From: Edaphochlamys debaryana | Lineage: Eukaryota > Chlorophyta > Chlorophyceae > Chlamydomonadales | Direction of reading: 5' to 3' | NCBI GenBank assembly: GCA_016858145.1 | Contig: JAEHOE010000066.1 | Span: 62,001 to 126,000 of the forward strand | Length of the DNA stretch: 64,000 nucleotides | Shown: piece by piece, positions 1 through 11,977 of the stretch | Numbering within the stretch: the first letter of the stretch is position 1 | Layout of the letters: each line of letters begins with the position of its first letter | Made by a program: the position numbers and the translations under genes | The notes under the pieces: generated by a model | The model's input: the letters and a program-made list of their open reading frames with translations, nothing else | Told to the model about the DNA's origin: nothing | Databases searched by the model: none

Positions 1-1378
1 GCGTTGCGTGAACTGGCCTGGCGGCCGGCTGCCTTCAGGGCGCCCTGCATTGGGCTGCATCGGTGCCGGCCGGAGGCGTGGAGCAGGGCAGCAGCCCTCG
101 CTTGTACAGCAGGGCGCTCAATTTTGTTGAGCATGCGTGGTTGTGGAGGAGAAGTGGACAGAGAGAAGACTATCTTCGTGAGCGAGTAGGGGCCGTTTGA
201 GCACCCACGGGCGCCGCGGGGAGGACGCGCCATACAGGGGCAGGGATGGCGTTCGTCATTACGACTCCTCGACCGGTTGCTTTCGCACCTAGTGTAAACT
301 AACGTCCCCGAATCACAAGCAAATGAGTCTGTGTCCCGTATGATTGAACGGCGTCAGGGGTTTGTATGGCAATCCCCCACCGACCTTCAGCCTAGTCGTC
401 CGAAGACCTGTCAGTTCGTCCCCAGCCCCTAGCCCAGCCAGCGATCCCTTCCTCGACTTGAGGCACAGGCAGTTGCCAATCGAACCAGCGTCCACTTCAC
501 CTCCGGCAACGCCAATCAATTGAGCTTGTGCATGCGAACTCACCCAGTTCCATGTATGGGTACCCACATCACGCCTGGACCCCCCGCACATGTAGCATCT
601 CCCACGTCCAGTGTAGAGGTCCATATGCCTTTCCTTGAACTCGCATTCTGCCCCATCCTGCGTAAAGCGTTCACGCGTGCCGGTCGACCGGACCAATGGT
701 TCAGCTTGCCCACCGACGTCGGCTCATAACGCCCCTGACCGCCGACTCCTTGGCCTTCCCCAGCCTTCCCGACCCTGCCGTGGAGACCCTTGTCTGATGT
801 CGGTGCTGCGCTGCTGGCGCTGTTGCACCCTACCACCTCCGCACTCCTTCACTCCCTGCCAGCGAAGCTCAGAACGGCCAGGCACGCGCAGGCTCACCTG
901 TTGTCCTTCTGAGTCCCCACCACCTTCGTCTCCCCGCTCACGCCGCTTCGTCCCCCACGGTCCCCCCTCCTTCTCCGAGTCGCAACGCTCCCCCGCCCCC
1001 ACCCCGCCCCCGGGTCCCCGGCCGTCATTTTGTTCCCAGGGCTTGATGCGTGTCCCGCCGAATACGGCCGTTTCCCAGGCGGGCGGACACGCGAACATGC
1101 CCACATTCCCCGACACCCGAGGATGGTCGCACGCAGCGGTCCATACTTTGTGGGCAAAGCGAGGATCGTGATTACGGTGTCGCAGCTATCACTTCGCTTG
1201 GGCTGGAGACCGGGGGACCAGCGCGCATGAACGACCGCCACGCGTTTAGTGCTCGGCAAGGCCATTTCGATCTCGGCTTCACCGCTACCCAATTGCGGCT
1301 TGTTCAGCCCATATTCGGCTGCTTTGCAATTACGCATAGCTGCTGTGGGACCACAGCACCGGAGCCACACAGGAGGAA
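1..1378. other. Upstream region of the IF-2 gene; no gene recognised
   Basis: I see no open frame here that resembles a known family or splices convincingly. A TGTAA poly(A)-type motif on the + strand at 293-297 could mean that the first ~310 bases are the 3' untranslated end of a + strand gene lying to the left, but this is inference. The remainder presumably holds the promoter and 5' UTR of the IF-2 gene. I could not pick out a convincing TATA box. Confidence 0.35.
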
Positions 1379-4300
1379 ATGCCTGCCTCGCCGGGCTTGA
1401 GCTCGGCTCTGCCGAACGCCTCGTCCAGTAGCGGTTTTCGTAGCTGGCGTAGGAGCGTCCGTGCCGCCGCCGGTCCAGGCGCGACTCCCGTCCAATCGTC
1501 TCCACGCCCGGGCCCGCCGAACAGCGGCAAGCCGAGCGGCGGTGGCAATGGCGCGGTTGGTCCTGCCAATCCGGGTGGAATGCCTGGTCAGAACTCGCCG
1601 TTCGCGGCTGGCACACCGAACCGCCCAGCCATGACATCGCCACCACCCCCGGCCAGCCAGCCGCCCCGCCCGACCGCCCCCATCCCGGCCGCGAAGCCCC
1701 CAATGCCCTCGGCGCAGCCGCAACAGCCGACCGCTCCGGCTCGGCCTGCAGGGGCGCCCGGGCTGGCGGCACCGCCCGTCCTGCCCCGTCCCGGCGCTCC
1801 CGCCACGGCCCCCGTGGCCAACCCCTTCGCCAACATTGCCCGCCCCAACGCCCCCGCGCCGCCGCCGGCCCCCGCGGCCGTGAAGCCGCCGCTACAGCGG
1901 CCTGCACCCCCGGCCCCGCCCCCGCCGCCGCCGGCGCAGAACCTGCAGCGGCCCCCGCCGCGGCCCCCGGCGCCCGCGCAGCAGGCGGCTGCCCCGGCCC
2001 CGTCTGGCGGCGCCCCCGCCGGCCCCTTCGCCAACTCGGGTCGTCAGCAACGGCCCACGCAGTTCGGGAACCGCCCCGGCGGAGGCCCCGCCGGAGCGCC
2101 TGGAGCTGGCGGCGCCGCGCCGGCTGGTGCCGGTTTCGCTGCCGCGTCAGCCGGCGGCGCCACGGCCGCCCCGCCGGGGTCCGTGCCCCTCCCCCGCCCC
2201 GCCCTGCGCCCCGACCTCCTGCCTCGCCTGTCCGCCGCCTCCGCGCCCACCACCCTGGCGGCTGACTCAGGGGCGTCCGGTCTGATCCGTCCGGATCCGC
2301 CGTCGCTGCGCGTGCTGGAGCCGCTGATGGCGCCCGCCGGCGGATCCAAGCCCGGGTACGGCAGGATGGAGATCCAGGAGGTGGTTGAGGATGACATGGC
2401 GGATCTGTTCGATGAGGACGATCTGGAGTTCGTTAACAAGGGAGCCTCGCTCAAGACCAAGGGCAAGAAGGGCAAGAAGAAGGAGAAGGTGCGCGAAGCT
2501 GCCGTACTGCAGGGGGCCGGCCTGTGCGCGTGTGTAGCGGGCGATACGCGAGAGGGGCGGGCGGGGCACTTGAGCAATACCAAGAGGGGTACCGGCACGT
2601 GCTCCAATCACAACCTCACCCGCCTCCGCCAGTACCGGCACCCCGCCTCCCCATGTGGCCAGCTCCTTAACCCTCTCCTCCCCCTCTCCGCCCCTACCCC
2701 ACCCCAGGTGACTGCGGAGATGAAGCGCCAGGCCCGGCAGCAGCGCGAGGCGAGCCGCATGGAGAAGGAGCGGGGGCGGCGCCGCGACAAGGAGGAGATC
2801 TTCGAGGTGGGCGTGTGGGGGGTGGAGGGGCCGGCACGGGGGGCAAGGGCCGGGGTAAGGGGGGGGGGGCGGGGGCGATGCCCCGGGTTGGAGTGGGGCG
2901 GTGAGGATGGGAAGGGCAGGTGGAGGCAGGGGCGGAGTCATGGGGGCGAAGAGGCAGGGTGGGGCTGGTGCCAGGGGCGGGACTGAGGGATGGAGTCGTA
3001 GTGGGGGCTGGGCTGGGCTCGACCGAAGGAATCGGCAATGGGGAATGGTCCTTACTTCCGTGCCTGGGCGATGTGGGGTCCAGCCCAGCGGTCCAGGTCG
3101 CTGTGAGCATGCACCCACCCAGGTTCGTGTCCGCAGCCCAGGAGGTGCCAGCTTAGCTCATTCCTCACCCCTCAACCTTCTAACCCGCTCAACCTCCTCC
3201 CTTGCACCCCTGCGCCCCTGCTCCCCCCCCCCCTCAGGTGGGCGATGAGGGCATGACCCTGGACGCCCTGGCAGACCTACTGCAGGTGGGGTGGGGAGAA
3301 GGGAGGGGAGGGGGTGAAAGGAGGGAGGCGAGGCGGGGGAAGGTGCTGCGATCAGGGAACAAGCGAGAGGCGAGGACAGCACGGTCGACGATCGAGGGGC
3401 AGCGTCCGCTCAGCCTTGCACACACCCGAACCTCCGTCTCGGCCCAGACATTTCCTCCCGGACTCAATACCCCGACCCCCAACTCCTAACTGCTAACCCA
3501 TGTAACCCCAACTACCCAACCGCCAACCGCCAGGTGGACGAGTCGGACATCGTGCGGACCCTGTTCATGAAGGGCATCACCCTGTCCATGAGCCAGATGC
3601 TGGACAAGAACACGGTCAAGGCAAGGGGGGAAGGGAGGGGGATTGGGCGGAGGGGGAAGGGGAGAGGCGGGAAGGGGAGAGGCGGGAAGGGAGGGAGGAG
3701 GGAAGGGAGGGAGGAGGGAAGGGAGGGAGAGAAAGAGGGGGAGTGAGAGGGTGGAGGGCCTCGGAAACGACGCTGCTCGTGGACAGCTCCCCAGGCTCGC
3801 GCGGCCGCCGACCAACCGCTCAACCGCCAACCGCAGGTGGTTGCCGCCGAGTACGACGTGGTGGTTGTGGACAAGGACCCAACCGCCGTCACTGACAGCG
3901 CCAAGAAGCGCACCGAGTTCATCTCGGAGGTGGGCGGGGGCGGAGGGGGGGGGGGGCCGAAGGGGGGGGGGGCAGGGGTTTGCAGCTGGGGCGTTCACGA
4001 GGAGGTGGGGCGAGGCGTTCTGGGATGACCGCCGGGAGCCCCCGGGTGTGCGAGGCCCGCCGCCTTGGTTCCCGGCCTGATCCCCGCCCCGCCCCGTTCG
4101 TACGTACGGCACGTACGGCAGGAGGACGTGGACGACCTGGCCCCCCGCCCCCCCGTGGTCACGGTCATGGGCCACGTGGACCACGGCAAGACCTCGTTGC
4201 TGGACTTCATCCGGAAGGCGCGCGTGGCGGCGGGAGAGGCGGGCGGCATCACGCAGGTGAGATCCGCACCGTGTACGGCATGACTAACGCGAACGGCTGG

Positions 4301-7300
4301 CAGTGCGACGTGCATGGACGAGGGCCGGGCAGCTGGCGCGGCCGGAGGCGCCGTGCCGAGCGTTGTGGCGTGGAGCCCCCCCTGTCACCCGGTCTGCACA
4401 CATCCCCTACCACTCCCTCCCTCTCCCCCCCTCTCAGGGCATTGGCGCCTACAACACGGAGGTGGAGGTGGAGGGCGAGGCCAAGACCATCTGCTTCCTG
4501 GACACCCCGGGGCACGAGGCCTTCAGCGCCATGCGCGCACGCGGGGCGCAGGTGGGGGGCAGCTGGGGAGGGGGCGGCGTGGAGCAGCGGGGGTGCAGCA
4601 GGGGCCAGACGGGCCCGAGCGTCTTCTCACCAAGGTTTCCCGCTCCTCTACTACCCACCCTTCTGCCCCAAGTTCACTCCCCCCTCCCTCCTTTCCCCCC
4701 TGTCAGGTCACGGACATTGCGGTCATCATTGTGGCGGCGGACGACGGAGTGCGGCCACAGACCCGGGAGGCGGTGGCGCACGCACAGGTGTGGGGGGAGG
4801 GGGGGAGGCGGGTGCGGGTGCGGTGGGGGAGGGGGGAGGGTGAATGTGCGGGGAGGGTGAGGGACAGGTGTGGGGGGCACCAGTGCGTGGAGGGGGTATG
4901 AGCGGGTGGGGGGCGGGAGGCATGTGTGGATGGAGGGGCCCCTGGGTCTTGGGGGTGGGCGCGGCGGGGCGGAGGGGGGGTTGCTTTGCGGGTGTGGGCC
5001 GGCAGGCGGCTGCAGGGAGGCAGGGCCGACGGATGCGGGTGTACTGGCGGTGACTCAGCACATGCCGTAGCAGCGTGCGGGGCCCCTGTCCAGCGCTGTT
5101 CAACCCGACATCCACACACGCTTTCCCCCTCGAACACGCCCGTCCACCGCTCGCTTCCCACCCTCCCCCCCCAGGCCGCCGGTGTGCCCATCGTGGTTGC
5201 CATCAACAAGGTGGACAAGCCGGGCGCTGACGTGGAGCGGGTCAAGCAGGTGGGGGGGGGGAGGATTTTGGGGGGGGGGCGATGGAAGAGGGGGGGCAGG
5301 TGTGCGCTGCGTGGGTTGGAGATTGGGGGCGCGTGGGGAGGGGCAGAAGGGCAGTGGCAGAGAGGGAGTTGAGGCCGGCGAGGAGGGGACGTGACGACCC
5401 CGATCCCGATTCCAATCCCGACCCAACACCCACCTCTCTCTTGCCCCCTTCCCCCCTCTCCTCTCCTCTCCCCCTCCCCTTCCCCCCACAGGAGCTGCTC
5501 GAGCTCAACCTGGTGCCCGAGGAGTGGGGCGGCTCCACCCCCATGGTGCCCGTCAGCGCCAAGAAGGGCAACGGAGTGCAGGTGGGGGGGGGGGGTATGG
5601 GCGGGGGGGCGTTCTGGGGTTGGGGGGGGCACTCCCCTGCAGAGCACGCTGTAGATCACCACCCTGGGCTCATCCTTGCCGAGAGCGCCGCCGTCAACTG
5701 GCCTTGCCCTCCCCGTCCACCCCCTCCTCCCCCCCAGGACCTGCTGACTCAGCTGCTGTGGGTGGCGGAGGAGAAGCAGCTGGTGTCCAACCCCAAGCGC
5801 CCCGCGCGGGGCACCGTCATCGAGGCCAACCTGGACCGCAAGCGGGGGCCCGTGGCCACGCTGCTGGTGCAGGTGGGGGCGGGGGCGGGGGGGAAACGGG
5901 GGGAAAGAAGGCGTGCGTGTGTGTGTTTTGACACGCGTGTCACGGGGAGGGGGCCCGTGGCCACCCTGCTGATACAGCTGTGGTGTTGCGGGCGAAGGGT
6001 CGGGGTTGGCAGGGAGGAGGGCGCATGGCCTCTCCCACCCCGCACAGTCGCCAATCCCGCCACCAACGCTCCTCCCCCCCCATCCCATCTGCTTCCCCTG
6101 GCGTCCGCGCAATCCCGCTCAGCAACAAACACCCATCCCATCCCTGGGCTCTCCAAACTCGTCAAACACACCCTACCCACCCATCCCCCCCCAGGCCGGC
6201 ACGCTCCGCCCGGGCGACATCGTGCGCGCGGGTGCCTCCGTGGGCAAGGTCCGCAGCCTGGCCAACGACCTGGGCCAGGCCATCACGCAGGCGGGGCCCT
6301 CCATCGCCGTACAGGTGCGGGTGTGCCTGCCGTACCCCACACATGTGCCTGCCGTGGACGGGGTCAGGGAGAAGTGGTCGAGGGTGCCATGTGTGAGGGA
6401 CAGCGCGCACGCCGTGCGCTGTAATCCCGAACCCGCTTCAACCCAACCCTCCTGCCTCCCTTGCCGCTCACCCCCCAGCTCATTGGTCTGAACTCGGTCC
6501 CCGCCGCGGGCGAGGAGTTCGAGGTGCACGCATCGGAGCAGGAGGCGCGGTCGGCGGCGGGAGAGTTCGAGGAGGGGTTCAAGGTGGGGCAGGGGGGTGC
6601 AAGGGGGCTGGGGGCTGGTGGGCTGGAAGCCTCGGGCTTGGCGAGTTGGGGTGGGGTGGGGCCGCCATTCCTTCGTCGAGGCGTGGGTGCTTCCGCAAGA
6701 CCCCAAGGGGGAAGGGGGACGGAGCAAGCGTCGGCATGGCCCGTTTGGACGCCCTCCCCGCCCCCGCCTCCCCGTCCCCCCTAAGCCTACTCCCCCTCTC
6801 CCCCCGCTCCCCTCCCCCCCAAGGCGCTTATTAACAGAACCCCCCTCCCCCTCCCCCTCCCTCTCCCCCCCCTGTCAGGTCCGGCGCATGATCGAGATGA
6901 GCGGCGGCGGCTCCATGGTGACGCTGGCCTCCCTGGCCACGGTGGATGAGGACCAGGAGGCCATGCAGCGGCTCAACCTCATCATCAAGGTGGGGGGGGA
7001 AAGGGGGAGGGTTTGAGTGGGAGGGGAATGGCAAGGGCGACGGGGGAGCGCTGCGCCCAGGGCGGGAGAGAGCGCCTTGAGGCCTCGCCTGCATCCTCCC
7101 CTGCTCTTGTCACCCCATGTCTCTTTCCCCGCGCGTGATTTCTCTTGGTCACTTCCATGGAATTGACCCTCTTCGCCCACGGCGACCCGCCCCCTGCATC
7201 CCCCCCTCCTCCCCTCCCCCCCCAGGCCGACACGTCGGGCATGGTCGAGGCCATCAAGGGCGCCCTGTCCATGCTGCCGCAGCAGTCGGTGGTGCTGCGC

Positions 7301-9668
7301 TTCCTGCTGGCGGGGGCGGGCGAGATCACGGTGTCGGACGTGGAGCTGGCGGCGGCCTCGGGGGGGCTGGTGCTGGCATTCAACCAGGAGGTGGGGGGGG
7401 GGAGGAGGGAGAGGGGCGGGAGGGGAGGGGGGGGGGTGACCCGAAGTTCAGTACCGCCCGCGTGTACGGACGGAGCCAGGGGAGGCGGACACCGCACAGC
7501 AGGCCCTCTCCGACTCTCGGTCACGGCACGGTCGAGGGTCCGGGCTTGGTGCGTGCTCGTTCTGTCGGGGAACCCACCACGCGCTCTTGCACCCAACCCA
7601 CCCCTTGTTTGCCCCCTCCCCTCCACCCCCCATCCCCCCCCCCCCCCAGCCCGACGAGGCCGTGTCCTCCCAGGCCAAGCGCCTGGGCGTCAACGTCAAG
7701 TCGTACCGCATCATCTACGAGCTCATTGACGACGTCAAGGCGGCCATGGAGGGCAAGCTCAAGCTGGTGGAGGAGAGGGTGCCGCAGGTGGGGAGGGGTC
7801 TGGGGGGGCTGATGAAGGGGAGGTGTTGGGGGGAGAGTGGGGCGTATAGGGCTGCAGCAGGGTTGCAGGGGGCCTGGGAGGGGGGGAAGAGGGCCGCTAA
7901 TGTGGAGGGACGGTCCCCAAATCCTGTTGGAGGGGGATAGAGGGGGCGGGGACAAGGCCTGGAGCGGGTTGCAGGGGGTGGGGGCAGGGGCAGGGGGGGA
8001 AGCGGGTCGCTGGAGTGGGAGGACGGGCCCCAGGTCCTGGTAGCCTTCTCTCGCCCAGGTCCACTCTACCCCGCTGACCCGCGTGCTCGCACCGCAGCCT
8101 CGCGGCCCCCCTCTCCCGGCTGTCCTGTGTGCCCCCCCCCCCGCATCCCTAACCCCCTTCCCCTCCCCCTCTCCCCCCCCCCAGGGCTCGGCCACCGTCA
8201 AGGCGGTGTTCGGCACCGGCAAGAAGCGGGTGGCGGGAGTGGGCGTGGCGGAGGGCAAGCTGACCAAGGCGGGGTACGTCACGGTCAAGCGCGGCAGCGG
8301 CAAGGTGAGGCTGGGGGTCGGGGCCGGGCTGGTGCTGGGTGCGCCTCCTGTTCTTCCGGAGGCGACGTGGGGGCGGCGTGGGCGTGTGAAGGCGGTCGGA
8401 CGACGGAGTGGGTGATACCATCATATGCATCTGAGAGTCGGGGCTGGCCTGTCCTGGGCCCTGCTTCCTTCCGCTCTTCCCCTTGTCCTCATCCCCCCCT
8501 CCTTGTCCCCCCTCCCTCCCTCCCTCCCCCCCCCCAGGCCCAGCAGGTGGTGTACGAGGGCAAGCTCACCTCGCTGCGCCGCGTGAAGGACCTGGTGGAG
8601 GAGGTGTCGGCGGGGCTGGAGTGCGGAGTGGGGTGCGAGGGCTTCACCGAGTGGCAGGTGCGTGCGCGCACGCGACTGGCCCTGGGGGACTGTGGGGGAA
8701 AGCGAGGAGGAGGGTGTGTGTAAGGGCTGCTCGCATGAGCCTGGGATTCTCAGGCGCGGTAATTAGCCGGCCGACCTTAGATACGGAACCGCAAGCCCGA
8801 GCAAACCGAAGCCCGACCCAGCCCGCCCATCCCGAACCCGTTACGTTTGTGTCGCCGCTGGAGCCGCGTCGGAGCTGTAGTTTGTAGCTGGTATAGTGAG
8901 GTAGACTAGAGCTGGTGCGGCCCGCCGGCGGCGCAGAAGGGCACAGCAGAGCAAGCATGCGTACCGAGCAGCCAGCGAGACCGAAGCCCACCCGAACCGA
9001 ACACTCCCGATACGCACCTGGAATAGCAGGACGAAGGCGGCCCCACCGCGAGGGGATTGTGGGAAGGGGGAATGGGTCAAGATGGGTGTCAATAGCCGAG
9101 GACGCAGGCGAAGCGCGAAGGAGCGGCGCAGGCCTAACGAGTGCGACCGCCGGCGGGCAGAGAGGGAGCGAAGAGGCGGAAGCGGGGGTTAGGGTGTCGG
9201 AGCAAGCGTACGGCAGCAATCCATGCGGAACCCGGGGCCGGGGGCGCGTGATGTCGGTACCGCGCAGCAAGGGACTCCAAGTGAGTTCCCCGCATGCTGC
9301 GCAGCCAAGGAGGGTGTGTGTGTGTGGGGGGGGGGGGGGGTGCAGGCGCTCCCCCGCCGCGTGCTACAGGGGTGTCCGCTGCGCCAGCTCCGAGCGCAAC
9401 GTAGGTGCCTGCCATTGCCGTTTGACACTTGACGTTTGCCAAGGCCCCGACTGACGCACCCACCGCCCCCCGCGCGCTGCGGTAGCCCCGCGCTCCTCCC
9501 CCAACACAGCCCTCCTCAACCCCCCTCCCCTTCCCTCCCTCCCCCTCCCTCTCCCTCTCCCCCCCGCAGGAGGGCGACCAGATCGAGTGCTACCTGCTGG
9601 TCACCAAGTCGCGGCGCCTGGAGGAGGCCCGCGCCACCACGGCCGTGGACATGTCCACGCTGCAGTGA
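1379..9668 (+). CDS. infB: Chloroplast translation initiation factor IF-2 (nuclear-encoded)
   Basis: GTPase that places initiator tRNA on the chloroplast 30S ribosome. Nineteen exons join to 1014 residues: 1379-2488, 2708-2806, 3238-3285, 3534-3620, 3837-3929, 4122-4256, 4438-4551, 4707-4787, 5175-5249, 5492-5581, 5738-5872, 6195-6314, 6479-6583, 6879-6989, 7226-7390, 7650-7787, 8185-8304, 8538-8657, 9570-9668. All introns are phase 0. Residues 1-30 look like an algal transit peptide (Ser/Arg/Ala-rich, ending RRSVRAAAG). About 40-330 is a low-complexity Pro/Ala/Gly region, and 355-403 is Lys/Arg/Glu-rich. The G domain shows GHVDHGKT (496-503), DTPGH (546-550), NKVD (600-603) and SAK (636-638), followed by the IF-2 C-terminal domains. 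Length is close to land-plant plastid IF-2. The start is the first ATG that opens the transit-like sequence; an extra upstream exon cannot be excluded. Intron 4 has a GC donor. Confidence 0.93.
5844..5977 (+). repeat. Partial copy of the exon 11 edge inside IF-2 intron 11
   Basis: The last 29 bases of IF-2 exon 11 (5844-5872) recur at 5949-5977, offset 105 bp, with three mismatches. The copy ends in CAG but is followed by CTGTGG rather than a GT donor, so it cannot act as a competing 5' splice site. See the findings for similar exon-edge copies in two other genes. Confidence 0.75.
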
Positions 9669-10374
9669 GGGCCGGCAGGCGGTGCAGGCGGAGGGCCGGA
9701 GGGGCCCGCGCTGCGGTGAGGAGAAGGCGGTGTGGGGCTGGATGGGCCCGGACAGTGAGGGGAAGGCGTCGCGGGTGGCGGGCGGCTGTGAGGGCTGTGG
9801 GGCCTGCGACTGAGAGGCGGGGGCGTTTTGGTCGTTGGAATGCGGCGGAGCGTAGAACTGGGCTTGAGAGCAACGAGGGCCGCAGAGGGGAGGGCGCTCG
9901 CCCTTGGGCAAGGGATGCCCTAGGTCGGGTGCTTCCCCCCTCCCCCTCAGAGCTCAGGCCTGCTGGGACTGGAGGTCGCTGCGGTGCGCAGCACGTAGAA
10001 AGTTTTGATGTTTTTGGTTAACGGTTACCGGTAGTGGTCGGTGAGACGGTTGGACCAGCCGATGAGCGGGTGCCGGCGGCAGGTGGAGGGAGGGTCGTGA
10101 GCCGGTGGGAAGGGGCGATGCACGCGGAGGGGCACCGCACACGAGGAGGTAGGTGCCGCAGAGGGATTTGCAAAGCGCTGTGTGCGCAGCTAGCCAGGGG
10201 CGGGGCGGTCAGGCGGTTCGTAGCGTGAGGTGTTGCGAGGCGGAAGGGCGTTGAAGGTCGCGGACGTTTAGCAATGCCGGTTTTTGCGGAGCTCAGGCGA
10301 TGTGCGGAGACTGTGGACCTAGGAGCACGACGTTTGCGGCTGGCTGGCTGGCCTGGCGAGGCGAGGCGCTGGCC

Positions 10375-10379
10375 TGTAA
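10375..10379 (+). terminator. Candidate poly(A) signal of the IF-2 gene
   Basis: TGTAA is the usual poly(A) signal of Chlamydomonas-type algae. This is the first one I found downstream of the IF-2 stop, giving a 3' UTR of about 0.7 kb. Assignment is by position only. Confidence 0.4.
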
Positions 10380-11019
10380 GCCGAGGCGTGCCGACGGCTG
10401 CAATCACACGGGAGTGGGAGGACGGCAGAGCTTGACAAAAGGGCCGAGGGCGGCGATGGTTGCAGGATGCTTTGGGACGTGGAGTCGTGCGTGTTGGGAA
10501 ATGCTGGAGCCGTGGAGGGGCCGGGCGGCCGGCGGCGGTCCGCTGAGAGCATGCGCCCGCCGACGGAAGCCCTGAAGCCATGCAAAGTGTCGAGAGGATT
10601 CTTCCTGACACCCAAGCCAATCGGAAATCCCACCGTCTGCACGCCCTGTCACGCCCAGCCCTCTCCTGCCTGCCAGTCAGCTTCTGGGGGCCTCATATCG
10701 GGAGATCTGGTACGCCGCCTGTTCTGAACCCGCCTCATCTTCTCGACTCAGTCCCCAGCGCACGCTGTCTCCATGCCTGCTTCTCATTGCTTCCGTCCCA
10801 GCCGCAAGCTCGCTGTCGTCACAGGTGCCAGGCAGACCGGAGTACGCAGTCAGCTGCTGCCATCTTCCGTAGGCCTCATCTCCGGAGATCTCACTATCGC
10901 TCAGTTCGATCAGCCCCACGCCTCAACTGTGCTCGACTCCCTCCTCAGGTAACGCTGCGGCCAGACGCTTGAGGGAGTATGCGGAGCTTCAGAAAGCTTG
11001 CTTTGCCAAATGCTTACGT

Positions 11020-11024
11020 TTACA
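11020..11024 (-). terminator. Candidate poly(A) signal of GUN4
   Basis: TTACA on the + strand reads TGTAA on the gene strand, about 950 bases past the GUN4 stop. It is the nearest such motif I found. The long implied 3' UTR is common in these algae, but the assignment is only positional. Confidence 0.3.
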
Positions 11025-11977
11025 CACGGGCTGCCAACATACAGCCCACCACTCGTGCAGCCCTCGCCACTCCGCTCTCCGCATCGCTCAGTCGCCTCAC
11101 GGCCGCACTCGCTCCGCCACCGGGCGCCCGGTTCCGGGTTGGGCCGCCCCAGGCATCCTCCTCTCTCACGCCTCGAATGATGGGGGAATGGGTGCACCCT
11201 CAACGGTGCACGCCCGTCCTCCGCAACTGCCCCTGGTCCTGAAGTCTCCGCGCACGCAAAGGACGGCCTAGGTCCTCCGGCGCCTAGCTAAGATCCCCGC
11301 CCCCCCCCCCGAAAACCCACATCCACACCACCCAAACCCAACACGAAAAACACTGCACGCATTTCTGCATCGCGGCAGCTGGGGCCCAGCTGTGTTCGCC
11401 GCAACGGGCTCGGCGCCTCGCCCTCCCTGGGTTCGTCAGGAGGCGCCATAAAGCGCGGCTGTCCCGATGGCGCGGCAGTGAAACAGCTCGAGCGACAGCT
11501 CAGCCCCAAAACAACACCCTGTGCATGCCCCACCTCCCCCTACAGCAGCGGTCGGCGTCGCCTCGAGACCCCCGACGCCCCGTCAAAGTGCTCGCCGGCC
11601 GTTCCTCCGCCGGCGCAGGCCCCACCCCGCCGCCGGCTCCGAGACCGCCCCCCGCCGCACTGATCCGGCCGGTGCCGGGCACAGCCCGGCGGAAGGCGGT
11701 CGCACCCCCCTTGAAGCGCCCCGTGTTGGGGCCGCCAGCTAGTTAACAGCGTTTCTGCTCAGGTCAAGAAAGGCCCCCCCGAGTAGGTCAAGTGCGTTCC
11801 TGCCCCCGCATCCACCTCCGCTAGTCAGCCACAAGACTCGCCCGCGCGGCGCCACGGCGCGGCCGCCCAGCCGCCAGCGCCGCAGCTCGGTGCGCCGCCC
11901 CCTGCTCCGCTGCCTCAACTCGTTGCGTTGCCGCAGCTTGTCGCCCTCTGGCCTGTGCACTGCACTGCGCCGCTGCC

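Larger units (their letters stand above)
9669..11977. other. Convergent 3' region between IF-2 and GUN4; no gene recognised
   Basis: The region lies between two converging genes and most likely consists of their 3' UTRs plus spacer. No open frame with family resemblance or convincing splicing was found on either strand. Short similar stretches around AGATCT occur near 10693-10706 and 10876-10892, but they are too short to interpret. Confidence 0.5.

Noticed and set aside
4703..6112. 469-codon minus-strand frame, Pro/His/Thr-rich
   Set aside because: Antisense of IF-2 exons 8-11 and C-rich intron tracts; no independent support.
10677..10919. 80-codon minus-strand frame with acidic SDSEISGDE motif
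   Set aside because: Lies in the probable 3' UTR or spacer between IF-2 and GUN4, with no splice partners or family match; not enough to call a gene.
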